Position numbers and translations under genes: made by a program. The notes beneath the pieces were generated by a model, which saw only the letters and a list, made by a program, of their open reading frames with translations, searched no databases and was not told the origin of the DNA. Positions 1 through 10,899 of a stretch of DNA of 64,000 nt are shown piece after piece; the stretch's first letter is position 1; every line of letters starts with the position of its first letter. The stretch is from Phlyctochytrium arcticum (lineage: Eukaryota > Chytridiomycota > Chytridiomycetes > Chytridiales > Chytridiaceae). The stretch covers positions 62,001 through 126,000 of the forward strand of contig JAHLKI010000015.1 in assembly GCA_025602905.1 (NCBI GenBank), read 5' to 3'.

Positions 1-954
1 TCATAGTCGCAAGAGGTAAAGAAGTTGGGTAAGTTATCTCAGAATTGCATTCGCTGCGGTCATAAGCTTATGAATGGTTGCCTCGTTAGTCCTGTCGTTG
101 GCATCACAGCGGTAGTTCATGGGAACGAACTTAACGGTGTGCCATGTATACATCGAGTCATATCAGACATTGATGTCAATGAGCTCAAGGGAACTGTTGT
201 TGCAGTTCCGTGTGTCAATGTCCCAGGGTATCTACGCTATACGAGAGAGTTCTCTGATGGAAAGGATCTGAACCGTCTGTTTCCTGGCAAACCGGAAGGA
301 ACAGCGTCGCAAATTTACGCCTACAATTTTATGGAAAAAATCGTGAACCAATTCAATTTCTTAATTGATCTGCATACAGCAAGTTTCGGAAGGGTGAATT
401 CATACTATGTGAGGAGTGATATGAATGATCCTATAGCAGCTGCCATGGCCAAATTGCAACAACCTCAAGTCATTCTACACAACAGTGGACAAGATGGTGA
501 GTGGACGTGTAACATGTGCCACGGAAAGGAGTGCCTCATTGTTATTATAGGAGCACTACGTTCGGCAGCCATGAACCGTGGCGTCAAAGCTATAACCGTT
601 GAAATCGGGAACCCGCAATTGTTTCAAAATCAATATGTTCAGTGGTCCTATCTCGGCGTGATGCGCATATTGGCGTGGCTCAAGATGTTCTCGATGAGTC
701 CAGAAGACACGTTCCAGACAGGTCCGCCACCATCAACAATTTTGTGCTCCAAAGGATTTTGGTTATACACAAAAACCGGAGGAGTGCTGGAAGTTTACCC
801 CAATGTGAACAGTGTTGTGCGGAAGGGCGACTTGATTGCACGGATCAAGAACATATTTGGGAACATTGTTGATGAGATATATGCACCAGTCACGGGAGTG
901 GTTAGTACGACGCATCAAACTTCCACAGCTTGGATACTAATTGGAGACCCGTAG
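1..954 (+). CDS. Zinc-dependent deacylase, succinylglutamate desuccinylase/aspartoacylase (AstE/AspA) family, 5' partial
   Basis: The gene enters the window from the left, so the start is missing. Exons read 1-28, 90-496 and 551-954, with introns 29-89 (GTAAGT..TTAG) and 497-550 (GTGAGT..ATAG). Joined, the first exon gives IVARGKEVG, running into PVVGITAVVHGNELNGVP, which carries the family zinc-binding HGNE motif. DLHTASFGR supplies the third zinc ligand. After the second splice ALRSAAMNRGVKAITVEIG restores the usual G-x-LR-x-A...TVE segment with the catalytic glutamate. The C-terminal part (KGDLIARIKNIFGNIVDEIYAP) is the beta-barrel typical of these M14-like amide hydrolases. The family removes acyl groups from small N-acyl amino acids or related amides; the substrate cannot be read here. 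The second intron is 54 nt, stop-free and a multiple of three, so an unspliced reading also stays open. Confidence 0.85.
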
Positions 955-1294
955 ACCATTGGCCGCAGCTCGAATCCCGTAGCAATGGCAGGCGACCGGG
1001 TTCTACATATGGGGGTAATCAAGCGCGAAGGCGAAGTTCTTGCTATGGAGGCGAAGGAGAACTACTGAAGTTTGATGCAAAATGATTGGAAGTTTACGAT
1101 CCTCATGTTTAATGTCTCCCAAATTTTTTACGAGACTGCTGGCAATTGAAACTTGACAAATCAGGCATGAGGCAATGCTTTCCTTCATGTTGTTGCAATT
1201 ATGAATGATGTGAGCGGAACGGATGTATGTGTACATTGTAGAAATAAAGTGCCAAGGAGCGGGATTTGGAGAAATGGGGTATGACAGGAATGGT
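955..1294. other. Intergenic region between convergent genes
   Basis: About 340 nt between the ends of the deacylase gene (+) and the NUXM gene (-). I see no coding signal. Short open frames here have no domain or motif and are shadows or chance. Confidence 0.5.
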
Positions 1295-1896
1295 TTACCA
1301 TTCATTGTCTTGCCACCCAGTGTTTCGGGACTTCGGTCGGGTTGCTGCCTCAGCATTCCATCTTGCCACTTCTATGTCGTTCTCTCGCCATCCCCAAAAT
1401 CGAACTAGTAGTTGCGGTTAGCAGCCATATCCGAAATGTACGCAACGGCACTTACACAGAGATCGCTGCGCTGCAAAGAGGAAACCACATGTGGCAAAGA
1501 ATGGGATCTGGATTGCCATCACTCGGGGCATGACTCGAGGATTAAATGAAGGGGAAACTCGCTCTGAATATTTTGAGAAATTAATGTCAGTAAAGTCGGC
1601 GAATCACCACCCGATTTTGATCCAAATAGAAGTGATGGAATAGGCAGCCCGGTCAAAGACTCGGGGAGTCTCGTGGATCAATCTCTGCATCTCTTTTACA
1701 TACCCCAGGTCCAGTGCAGTGCTGGGAATCCTGCAGCGACGGCTCCCCAGAGCGCGTAGTCCTCGTTGCGCATGTAGCGGATAACATCCCGGACGTGCGG
1801 CTCGTCGGTGATGAAGGTGTATGGGACGTGGTCCGAGTCGGGGAGATTGCTAAAGAACTTGACCATGGCGCTGAGATTCGCTGTAGTAGCGGTCAA
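1295..1896 (-). CDS. NADH:ubiquinone oxidoreductase 21 kDa subunit (NUXM-type), complex I accessory membrane subunit
   Basis: Three exons on the minus strand: 1896-1704, 1563-1456 and 1404-1295, with introns 1564-1703 (GTATGT..CTGAC..TTCAG) and 1405-1455 (GTAAGT..CTAAC..CTAG). The phases agree and give 136 aa. The join yields VIRYMRNEDYALWGAVAAG, then FPALHWTWERVSPSF, then a second hydrophobic stretch, FFATCGFLFAAQRS, and LFRFWGWREND. This is the pattern RYMR-x-x-DYA..G..FP..H..WER..P...QRS..RF-GW-EN of the fungal complex I 21 kDa subunit. The family sits in the inner-membrane arm and has no catalytic role. The product is shorter than homologues of about 180 aa, so a further 3' exon is possible because GTAAAC overlaps the stop codon. 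An in-frame ATG at 1866 is an alternative start. The gene shares a 175-nt promoter region with eIF3f. Confidence 0.75.
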
Positions 1897-2071
1897 CTGT
1901 CGGTGGTGGTCTCCTCAACCAATAATTGAATCTTGAATCCTCAACATCATTACGATCATGTGACCATCACGTGTATGGCTTGAGCTCTTGTCGTCGCTTC
2001 CGACGACAAAGTCGCAAATCGGCAAAAGCAGAGCGAACGAGCAATTAACGAAGACCAGCACCACAACAACC

Positions 2072-3276
2072 ATGCCCGCTTCAACGCCTTCTTTCCTCCA
2101 CCTGCAGTTTGGTGCCAGTTCTCTCGGTCAAGCTGCAACTCCATCTTCGTTTGCCGTCTCTGTCGGGCCCGTCGTTCTGTTCTCGGTGCTAGATCACTAT
2201 CTTCGACGACTGGAACAACAACCTAGAGTTATTGGAGCTTTGTTGGGAGTCCGAAGCGAGGATGGGAGTGAAGTTGAAATTCGCAACTGCTTCCCACTGA
2301 AACACACCGAGTCCAATGACCAGGTTCGTCTGGGGTCCGATGCACTGAGATTCCCAGGCCGCTAAACACACAATATTTCCACCGAGCAGCAGGTCGTAGT
2401 AGATACCGATTACCTCAACCAAATGTACAGCTTGCACCAGCGTGTAAACTCAAAGGAGACAATTGTCGGATGGTATGCCACGGGAGTCGACCTGAACCCC
2501 AACTCCGTCTGGATCCACGAGTTTTTCGCAAACGAGACTGCCCCATTTCAGCCGGTTCACCTTTTGATGGACACCAAGCTTTCCAACGACAAGATGGCTT
2601 GCAAGGCATTTGTCAGGTAAGTTGTAGGCTCCATCTCCCAGCTATTTTGTGCTAAATCCTTTGGTAGTTCTTCCGTTGGTGTTCCGGAAACCGCTCACGC
2701 CGGAAGCATGTTCCTTCAGATTCCTTGCGATGTTAAATATTTCGATGCAGAACGCAGTGGACGTAAGTTTCTCTCTGCGTCAGAATGTATCAGAGTCGGC
2801 ATTGATCTTGGTGGGACATTTGACAGTTGATTTAATCTCAATGGCGAAGGATACGCCGGACCGGTCAGCGGCGCTCTTGTCTGACATGGACAGTTTGGAA
2901 CAATCAGTGCTCCAAGTTCAGTCTATGATTGAAACTGTAGCGGCCTACGTCAACAGCGTGCTGGTATGAAACCTAACAATTTATTTGCCGATGTTTGCGC
3001 CAGTCTCATTTCTTTCTAGTCCAAAAAAGAGCAATCCAACAGCATAATTGGACGATTCTTGATGGATACGGTTTCCCTCGTGCCACGTATTGATGCCGGC
3101 GAGTTTGAAAAGATGTTCAACAGCCATCTTCAGGTATGTCATTGATATGGTCGTCCGCATCATCAGGAAACTTATCAAACAACTCATCATTGCAGGATCT
3201 CCTTATGGTCGTGTACCTTGCAAATTTGACCCGTACCCAACTCGCTATCGCCGAGCGATTACATAAAATGGTCTAA
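2072..3276 (+). CDS. Eukaryotic translation initiation factor 3 subunit F (MPN domain)
   Basis: Six exons, 2072-2323, 2393-2616, 2668-2762, 2827-2963, 3020-3133 and 3196-3276, code for 300 aa, close to the usual length. The MPN (Mov34) domain begins near residue 30 (VLFSVLDHYLRRL, RVIGALLGVRSEDG) and continues through ETIVGWYATGVDLNPNS and VHLLMDTKLSND. The JAMM catalytic His/Asp set is not clearly retained, as expected for a structural MPN- subunit. The third splice restores ERSGLDLISMAKD and the last two give SIIGRFLMDTVSLVPRID and LLMVVYLANLTRTQLAIAE, a typical eIF3f C-terminus. eIF3f and eIF3h form an MPN pair in the eIF3 complex, which loads mRNA on the 40S ribosome in the cytosol. The first intron has a weak donor (GTTCGT); its end could be 2389 instead of 2392, adding one Gln. 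All other introns have good consensus. Confidence 0.93.
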
Positions 3277-3727
3277 CTCCTGTCTAACTCGTTCAGCACC
3301 ACTACCCTTGTCCAAATTGCTCATATAGGTCAAGTCATTCGCACTCAGGCGCCCTCCTCGCTAGTTTCCCCGGATAACACTCTGGTTGCATATCTGCTGT
3401 TTTGGCACAATCTTCCAACCGTCCTACTGTAAAGTAGGATTAGTCAGAGTAGACGTAGCATACTCACCCATTCATTTAATTTACTGGAAAATCCTCTTAT
3501 AGTGTCGTGGTCTGCGTCGTGATTATCGTGGTGGTATCTTGGAGACTTGGAGGATATAGGCAACCAGATAGGCAACGCAGATTCGCAACAATTCGCAAGA
3601 TTCACGTAATATCACTTTTTTGGGGCAAATGAACTTCGAGAATCACAGAATCCAAAAGATTTCAAGCAGGATTTGAAGGTTTTTCCCCAAGATCTGTCCG
3701 ATCAACTTATATACAACTGAAACAGAC
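3277..3727. other. Intergenic region with the JmjC gene promoter
   Basis: About 450 nt between eIF3f and the next plus-strand gene. TATATACAAC at about 3708-3717 is a possible TATA-like element just before the ATG at 3728. No other structure is evident. Confidence 0.35.
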
Positions 3728-5230
3728 ATGACCATTGCCCCAGATAACCAATACAAAGGGTTTCATCCCGCTTCAGGCTCCTGGAGCCTGGACAGAGTAG
3801 ATCCATCGAGTATAACTGCCAAGAGCTTTTTCGAGAAGTATGTGGGTCCTCGCAAGCCATGCATCCTCACAGGACTACTTCCGGACAAAACTTGGAAAGG
3901 CGCACCATGGAAGGACCTTGAATATCTCTCTAAAGCGGCCGGTGAAGCTACTGTGCAGGTCGAGAAGAAGAACCCAGACACGCAAACCTTTGGAACCGGA
4001 CTGCCCCGCGAGGAAATGTCGTTCAAGTCTTTCTTGGAGAACCTGAAGAAGGGCAATACTGAACTCTATCTCACCACACAGTATCAACCAGAAGAGATTG
4101 ATGAAGAAGAGGAATCCGATGAGGACGCTGAGGAAGATCTCTTGGATGATGCCGAAGAAGAAAAGAAATACATGGAAATTGCACGCAAGCGTTTCCTGAG
4201 CGATTTCTGCCCCCCACCTTGCCACCTTCTTCTAAAAGACTTCCCCCTGCAACCCGAACTTTTGAAAGGGCTTGTTCCTCAGACCGTAAACTTGTGGATT
4301 GGCGCCTCAAAAGCCGGAGCCCCAGAGGGGAGCTCGTCAGGCCTGCATCACGACTTCCAAGACAACTTGTATGTCCTCATTCGGGGTCAAAAGAAGTTCA
4401 GGATATTCAGCCCAAAGGACGCCGAAAATCTTTACGTTAACGGGCAAATCAACAAGGTCTATCCCAATGGATACATTGAGTACTCTTCGTCGGACGATGA
4501 TGAGGACACTAAAATGCGCGAGGATGGTGCAAATCTTTTTGACGTAGCTAGCTGGCGCGTTTCAAACGCTCAGGATGCGTTAGATAAAGCGGAGGACAGT
4601 GGCAAGGGAGTCGCAGAAGCCGAGAAGGCTTTGGCGGAAGCCATCGAGAATTTGTCAAAAGTAGGACACTTGGAAGATGGTGACATAGATTTTGATGAAC
4701 TTGACGAGGATGAAGATGATGAAGACGATGAGGAGGACAATAATTCGGTGGATGGTGAGCCGGCAAGTAAGGAAAAGTCAATTAACAAGCGATCTGCTGA
4801 AGAGGATGAGGACGAGTCGGCCAATGGAACATCTGCCGAGAATGGTGAAAAGGAAGGGGAACGATCTGCAAAGAAAGCCAAGTTTGAGGACGATACTGAA
4901 GACGACGAGTTACCCGAGCCGGCCAGCTTCAGTCGTATCCCTTCTGCTGTGTTGCACGGAAAGGGCGATGCAAAGGACTTCCCGCTCTTGGCAAAATCCA
5001 CCGGTATCGATTTTACACTCAAGGAATCAGAAATGCTCTACTTGCCCGCAGGCTGGTTTCACGAAGTACAATCCAGCGGAACCTCTAGTGCCGAACAAGA
5101 CGCCAATATCCATATTGCGTTCAATTACTGGTTTGCTCCTCCCGTAACAAATAAGTTTGCTCAGCCTTACGAGGATAAATACTGGAGCGATTGGTTCAAC
5201 GGTGTGTCAGAATCTATCAAGCAAGTTTGA
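3728..5230 (+). CDS. JmjC/cupin-like Fe(II)- and 2-oxoglutarate-dependent oxygenase
   Basis: Single exon, 500 aa. An N-terminal cupin_8/JmjC segment (SITAKSFFEKYVGPRKPCIL) is followed by the metal site. The HxD-type motif is SGLHHDFQDNLYVLIRG with H207/H208 and D209. Lysine in GQKKFRIFSP could bind 2-oxoglutarate. The distal histidine is H445 in MLYLPAGWFHEVQSSG. The family hydroxylates amino acids of proteins or acts on small substrates; the layout is close to JMJD7-type and fission yeast Jmj4-type proteins. Between the two halves of the iron site lies an insert of about 200 residues (240-430) very rich in Asp/Glu/Ser and Lys, including KRSAEEDEDES and KKAKF, which may be a nuclear-localisation or histone/RNA-facing segment. 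A second acidic patch is at 122-147. A demethylase role cannot be assumed. The gene stands alone on the plus strand, convergent with WDR48. Confidence 0.85.
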   Translation: MTIAPDNQYKGFHPASGSWSLDRVDPSSITAKSFFEKYVGPRKPCILTGLLPDKTWKGAPWKDLEYLSKAAGEATVQVEKKNPDTQTFGTGLPREEMSFKSFLENLKKGNTELYLTTQYQPEEIDEEEESDEDAEEDLLDDAEEEKKYMEIARKRFLSDFCPPPCHLLLKDFPLQPELLKGLVPQTVNLWIGASKAGAPEGSSSGLHHDFQDNLYVLIRGQKKFRIFSPKDAENLYVNGQINKVYPNGYIEYSSSDDDEDTKMREDGANLFDVASWRVSNAQDALDKAEDSGKGVAEAEKALAEAIENLSKVGHLEDGDIDFDELDEDEDDEDDEEDNNSVDGEPASKEKSINKRSAEEDEDESANGTSAENGEKEGERSAKKAKFEDDTEDDELPEPASFSRIPSAVLHGKGDAKDFPLLAKSTGIDFTLKESEMLYLPAGWFHEVQSSGTSSAEQDANIHIAFNYWFAPPVTNKFAQPYEDKYWSDWFNGVSESIKQV

Positions 5231-5793
5231 TTATCCGCCTTCCTTTCACTTTTCCGAACCGCATGTACTAGTATGAAAATGATTTAGATAGCACTCCTTA
5301 TATATGTAGCTTTTCCATTTTCTTTGTAAGCTATAGCTGACTTTTCAGCTTATCTATTTCTGTTTGACCATATCATTGAATTTTATCAACTATCCCACAT
5401 TACCCTAAAATCTACCAGGCCGAATTGATTGTTTTAATTGGAGAGGGTACGGTGAACATCCCGAAAAGCGTAGTAAAGCTAATATTACAAATCCCATGCT
5501 GGGATGGGGAACACAGCGCAAATGGACGGAACTTCACGGACTAGGCAAATGAGGGTTTGTATTGAAAACAAATGCGGTAGGATGGGACCGACTTTGGTCA
5601 GTCAAGAGGACTGTGGCGGATAATATCTACAATTGAATAATCTATTTTGAGTTTTCGAGTCGCCGGCGGTACGAAAAAACCAGATCGCCCTGTCCTTTCC
5701 AGACATGGTGTTTAACGGTGGCAAGTGTCATTCTAGGCTGGACGGGCTGTAAAGGGGTTTTATATCATGTTAAACGCGACACCAAGTTTTCTG
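5231..5793. other. Intergenic region between convergent JmjC and WDR48 genes
   Basis: About 560 nt of 3' flanks. No ORF with domain content and no repeat is visible. Confidence 0.4.
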
Positions 5794-8700
5794 TTACAAC
5801 TCGTTACTTGCCTCATCGCCACAAAGCACCTCCAGCCAGTTTTCTGGTCGGCGATCGACCTCCGTGTCCCGCGTGGATGCCGGTGGTTCCAGGCTGAGTC
5901 GCTCAACAATGTATGTTATCAGCTTGCGAACCCGTAACATGCGATTCGCACTCAATTTAGGGTTCCTTAGTGAGGAATATGAGCAGTTGTTGGGACAGCT
6001 CTGGCATGTTCAAATTTCACTTACCCGCCCGGGAGCGGTTCCAACCCAGAATTTTCGGCCGGAACTAGTGAGAAGCTCAGTTTGGGTGGATCTTTTGGGG
6101 GAAAGGGCTTATTTTCGACAATGTGGTCAAAGACCCATGGCGGCATACTCTTTTCGACTCGAGCAACTTCTTCCTCCCAACCCATAGCACCCACCAAGCC
6201 TCGATATACATCCAAAAACGCGGCAGCCTCGAGTGATTCCTCAATACTAATGATGACAGGTACAGCGGGTGGGAGATGAATGAGAGGCCACGCGTCGGTT
6301 CCAAAGTATACGGGCTTCTCGGAAGGGTTGTCGCTTGGGATATGAGCCATGGATTCCGATCGTAATGGGGGAACGGGCTGCTCGACTTGCGGACCAGGTG
6401 TTGAGGTATTCGGATTACTAGGATTGACGCTATCCGGTTTCTTATATACAGGACCTCCAGCTGGTGGCGGAAGCCCTGGGTCCGCAGTCCCAGTTGATCC
6501 TTTGCCCGTTGACTTTTCATCTTTGTCATCCTCCTTTCCTGCTCTGCCCCATTTGTCCCCAAATCGAGAAATTTTGCTTCCTTTACTACTCGTACGGGAT
6601 ATATCTTTTCTTTTATCTTTCTCCCGCTTTTTGCTGGGTTCCACGTTACTGCTACCGGATGAGCTTTCGGGTAAAAACTCGTCACTGCGGTTACTCGAGC
6701 TTGTTCGACGTCGGACGTGCTGTTTCAGCTTGTTCATAAACGTTGCCTTGTCCAGAGACGCTGTCCTGGCCAATTGGTCGGCTGTGGAAGGACTCGGAGG
6801 AAGGGAGTTGGAGTGAGTTGAGGATTCGCGCGCAGATAGGGCGGGGGATCGCGGAATGGCCAGTCCTGAAGAACCATCCCCTTCCGATCTGGCCTCGCTG
6901 GTATTTGGCATTGGGGTATCGAGCAGCGATGATTGAGACTTTGATGCTTGGCTCGTGTACAAAAGTGATGATCCGGGATTGTTGTTAAAAGGGATTTGGA
7001 GTGTTTCGGTGCGGGATGCATCGCTAGCATGAAGTGAGAGTTTGGGAAGTGCATCATCTGTGTCTTGAGGAAGTGATCCATCATCAGCAATTCCCGAAAA
7101 GTCTTTGAATACACCCGTGGTCCCAGTACTTTCGGTGACAACGCTTTGATGGGATAAGGAGGAACTCTCCACGTCAAATGAAGGACGACCCGAGAGAAGA
7201 GAGGTGCTATCCTCATTAGACTCGGTTTCTTTACGCGACGAGTTGACCTCCTCCTTTCCATCTGCGGGTTGAGTCTCGACTTCCGCTAGAGGCGGTAGGG
7301 GTGATACAACCTGTGGGGTGGTCAAATCGCCGGAGCCGACTCCAATAGCAAAGTAGCTGGTTGCCGCTTCCAAGATGGTGGGACTTACAACAGAGGGAGT
7401 CATGCGTACTCGGAGAATGTCACCTTCCATAACTTGTGAAGGGACAGACCCGAATGCTGACCTGTCAAGAGGGCTCTCTCGCGCAGGGGAGTTTTCTGGG
7501 TTGATAGCCGCTGATGGCACAGTCTCATTAGCTGATTTGCTAGAAGCTTTCTCCTTCCACGCCTCAATGAATTTCCGAAAGAGATAGGTTAACACCCATT
7601 TCCCAAGATTGACTAAAAAGGCCTGCGTTAAAACCAAAGGCTCTATCAGGAAACGAGCTCGCTCTTTCTTACTTCGCTGCTCGTCATTCGGCGCAGACGA
7701 AAGAATATCTGCTTCATCATGATATATCTCCGCGTCATAACACCGGCCTTCGTCCAAATGTATCGTGATAACCTAAAAATTCAAAGTTTGGTAACTCGTT
7801 CATTGAAGTCAGGTCCAGAATTTTCCGTACCCCATTATGCGTATCGACCGTACTCCAATTGGCCACCCACTCGCGAGTATTTGTGCGTTCAACAACATCC
7901 GAAAAGCGCAGCTTCCCAAACGACTTGAGCTTGATGCATTGGATTATATCCCACATGGCAACCTCTCCGGCAGAATCCTCAGTGATGAGATGACGGCGAT
8001 TATTCAAAATCGACGCCTTTACAACCCCCGGAGCGCCTGATAATGTATTGTTAGACAATAGTAATAGCCTGTCGTTCATCTTGATTGACCTTCTATTTTG
8101 CCATCGACCTCTTTCCATGCTGGCTCTATTGGTGGCTCTTCCTCCTCCTCGCCCCTCAAGGGGATCATGGATACACCGCCGGTTGCATACGTGTCCACTG
8201 AAAATGTGGAGAACGGCCGGTAGCTACGAACAGATGCGGCATCATCTAACGCCGTGGGTGGTCTTATAATGCAGTTGGAGGGTATAACGATCGGATCAGT
8301 CTCGTCGGCGGTGTCGAGTTGGTGAGCTCCGGATCGTCCAAGTTGCACATGCTGAAATGGCACATCTCGCTACAAAATGTCAATTAGATTAATAGTCAAA
8401 ATGCCAGACACTGGACCAGCTCGGGCATTTTGACCTACCCATCGATTGATTGTGGAACTACCAGTTGCCGTCCACAAGCATACGTCCTCAATAGCAACCA
8501 ACTGAATCCACATGCGTTACAAAACCATTTCATGAAATAAAGCATTCGATCATACGTACCCGATTGATAGGCCCAGATTCCCGGCATATAGCTACGCAAT
8601 CAACCAGCTCGTCATCTACGCTTCGCGACGACATGGCACTACTTTCGACCATTCTCCTTCTTGACACTTTGGTGACCCAACCGTCACGGCCTCCGGCCCA

Positions 8701-10425
8701 GAACGTATCCAGGTACGGATGTCGCGAGTATAGTGAGTAGACAGAATCTTCACAATGGGTATAGGTGACCATCGGCCGATGGGGCATCGCGAGCGACCAC
8801 AACTTTATCGTTGCATCAGAGGAGGCGGAGAGGACCTGATAGTTCCAGCTTAGTGCTGTAATAGAAATTACAAATGCAGGCGATTTGCTTTACCCATCTG
8901 GCATCATCGCTGACCAGTAACGACCGGATATTCTCGGTATGGCCCATCAAGCGCATGACATTCTTGCCTTGAGATAAGTCCCACACGCGCACCAACTATA
9001 CAATCATATTAAGTTGCAAGTACTTAATCTCAATCCAGTGCTATTGCTTACCTTGTCAGGGGATCCCGACACTAGCAGACTGCCGGATGGATTACAGGCA
9101 AGTGCATACACTGAACTTTTGGGTGAACTTTCGTTCAACATAACTGCGCAAAATGTCAGGCTTGGGAGGGGGCAATTAACCACCACAAAGGCCCACCTTC
9201 CGCTGTATCGCTCACTGCCAATGACCCACTCTGCCCTTTGCCTTCACCTAAATCCCACAAGAGGATTCGCCTATCAAGACCACCGGACGCAACCCAACCT
9301 CGGTCGCGCGAGTAAGCCAGACATTTCACATAGTCGGAATGATGTCCAATCATAATGGGTGCACTCTGCTGCATGGTGGGAGTTACGTATATCGTCCGAT
9401 CATTGGAAGCCGTTACAACTAGTAACACCTAGTTAGCACTTTCTTTGGATGTGCGAACTAAAAGAACAAGTCGACTTACTGTGTTGATTTGTATTGCAGA
9501 GGACGACATCGTTCACCCAATCACTATGATGCTGAAACGATCGTCGTAAGGTGGCGGGTGCCTGCCGATACTATTGCATTATTGCCTGTTAGCCCTCAAT
9601 GCGTTCTCGCAAGTTCATTACGTGACTGGTCACCTTTTGCTTGGCCGATATTATGCGATCAATGTCCATGGATGAGAAACTTTTTTGTACAGGTACAAGA
9701 CCGGCAGTCACCGGTGCAGACTTTCCACTAAATGTGACGCTGCGAGTTTTTCGCAATAACCCACCGTCATCTCGGCGGAAGCTTTCCATATGGTGACCGG
9801 CCCCAGTGCCCAATGGAGAGTTGCTCATGCTGGGCGGTGAGCCCGTCAGTGGTATAAATGAATTCATCTCCTTGCCCTCCTCTGGCGAAGGAAGCACACC
9901 CCGTCCCAGAGTGGGTGATTGTGGCAAAACCTCATCGGAAGATTGGCGGGTACCAACACCCGCAATCCCGCTGTCCGCCTCCACCGCCACCCGGACATCA
10001 TCACCAGATCCAGGTGTTAAATCACTTGATTGCCGCGAGGACAGAAACGTGGGCGAGTACGGAGCCCGATGTTTTCGCGCATTGTTACCGGACCGCGACC
10101 TGTGCAGCTCCCTCGATCCAGCTAGTCCACCGGGAACCTGCAAGCTGTCTGACCGACTAAACGGCGAATTGACTTGCGCGTGCATCTTGAGCTTCGTCTC
10201 CCGATCCCGCATGATCCGCTCATGCCTTGCTCGATCAATATGGCACTCCCACGAGGTGACAACCGCATCGCGACCTGCGCTGTACAGTATCCCACCCGCC
10301 TGACCATCCGGTTCTGTTGGAGTCGTTTCGTCCAGGGCCAGCGAGTTTATCCCTGCCCGATGGGGCTGCTTGTCACCGTAGTCATCTTTGATGATGTAGG
10401 ATACCCGAAAGCGCGAGCGGCGCAT
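5794..10425 (-). CDS. WD repeat protein 48 homologue (UAF1/Bun107-type deubiquitinase cofactor)
   Basis: Eleven exons on the minus strand: 10425-9634, 9531-9480, 9418-9197, 9143-9052, 8995-8894, 8835-8560, 8501-8439, 8369-8090, 8036-7831, 7772-6025 and 5965-5794. All phases agree, giving 1334 aa. The N-terminus RFRVSYIIKDDYGD and GILYSAGRDAVVTSWE is the WDR48 start. WD repeats follow (HHSDWVNDVVLCNTNQH, VTASNDRTIYV, WVASGGLDRRILLWDL, LLVSGSPDKLVRVWDLSQGK, VLSASSDATIKLW). The post-propeller region is AGEVAMWDII, then VDTHNGVITIHLDEG. The C-terminal domain includes PPWVFDHIVENK and, only after the last splice, KLSANRMLRVRKLITYIVER and WLEVLCGDE. WDR48 activates USP1/USP12/USP46-type ubiquitin proteases. 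Inserts are large: about 200 Ser/Pro-rich residues between the first two WD repeats and about 350 in the C-terminal half, making it roughly twice the human length. An in-frame stop at 6021 falls inside the last intron. Confidence 0.9.
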
Positions 10426-10899
10426 AGCCGTGTACTCGTGCGGTTGCTCTTATGTTACTGAGGGTAAGATATAATGTAGTAGAGTCAGCAAATGGGTTCT
10501 CCACGACCTCGGGATACGTATATATCTTCGACGGTTCTGTCCAATTTAAAATATTCCCGCTTGGTCGTGCTTGTCACAAACGAGATCGAATATCCACTCC
10601 GCGTGCTTGTGAATGTTTGGAGTTCCTCGACAAGAGTTGTGATTAGGTTCTGGGCAATACGGCTAAGTCCAAGTCCGGTATTCTTTGGGCCGTAAGGATC
10701 CTCCAAAACGTCCAATTCACGGCAATCCCGGTTCACATTCTTGACAAGCTTGAAGCTTCCACCAATCCCGCCCCATTAAACCTCTTTGGGGGCTAATGGA
10801 CTGTCGGAGTTCGCCCTTTCCCTCTGTCTTTCCCTGGTCCTTTCACCAAGTCCCCATCCAGATCCCCATCGTCCCAATCGCAGGCACTTGTTAACAACA
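10426..10899. other. Divergent promoter region, WDR48 (-) and GST-like gene (+)
   Basis: About 470 nt between two divergent starts. Short frames extend the GST reading upstream only with non-ATG starts, so I take the ATG at 10900. No clear TATA box. Confidence 0.4.
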
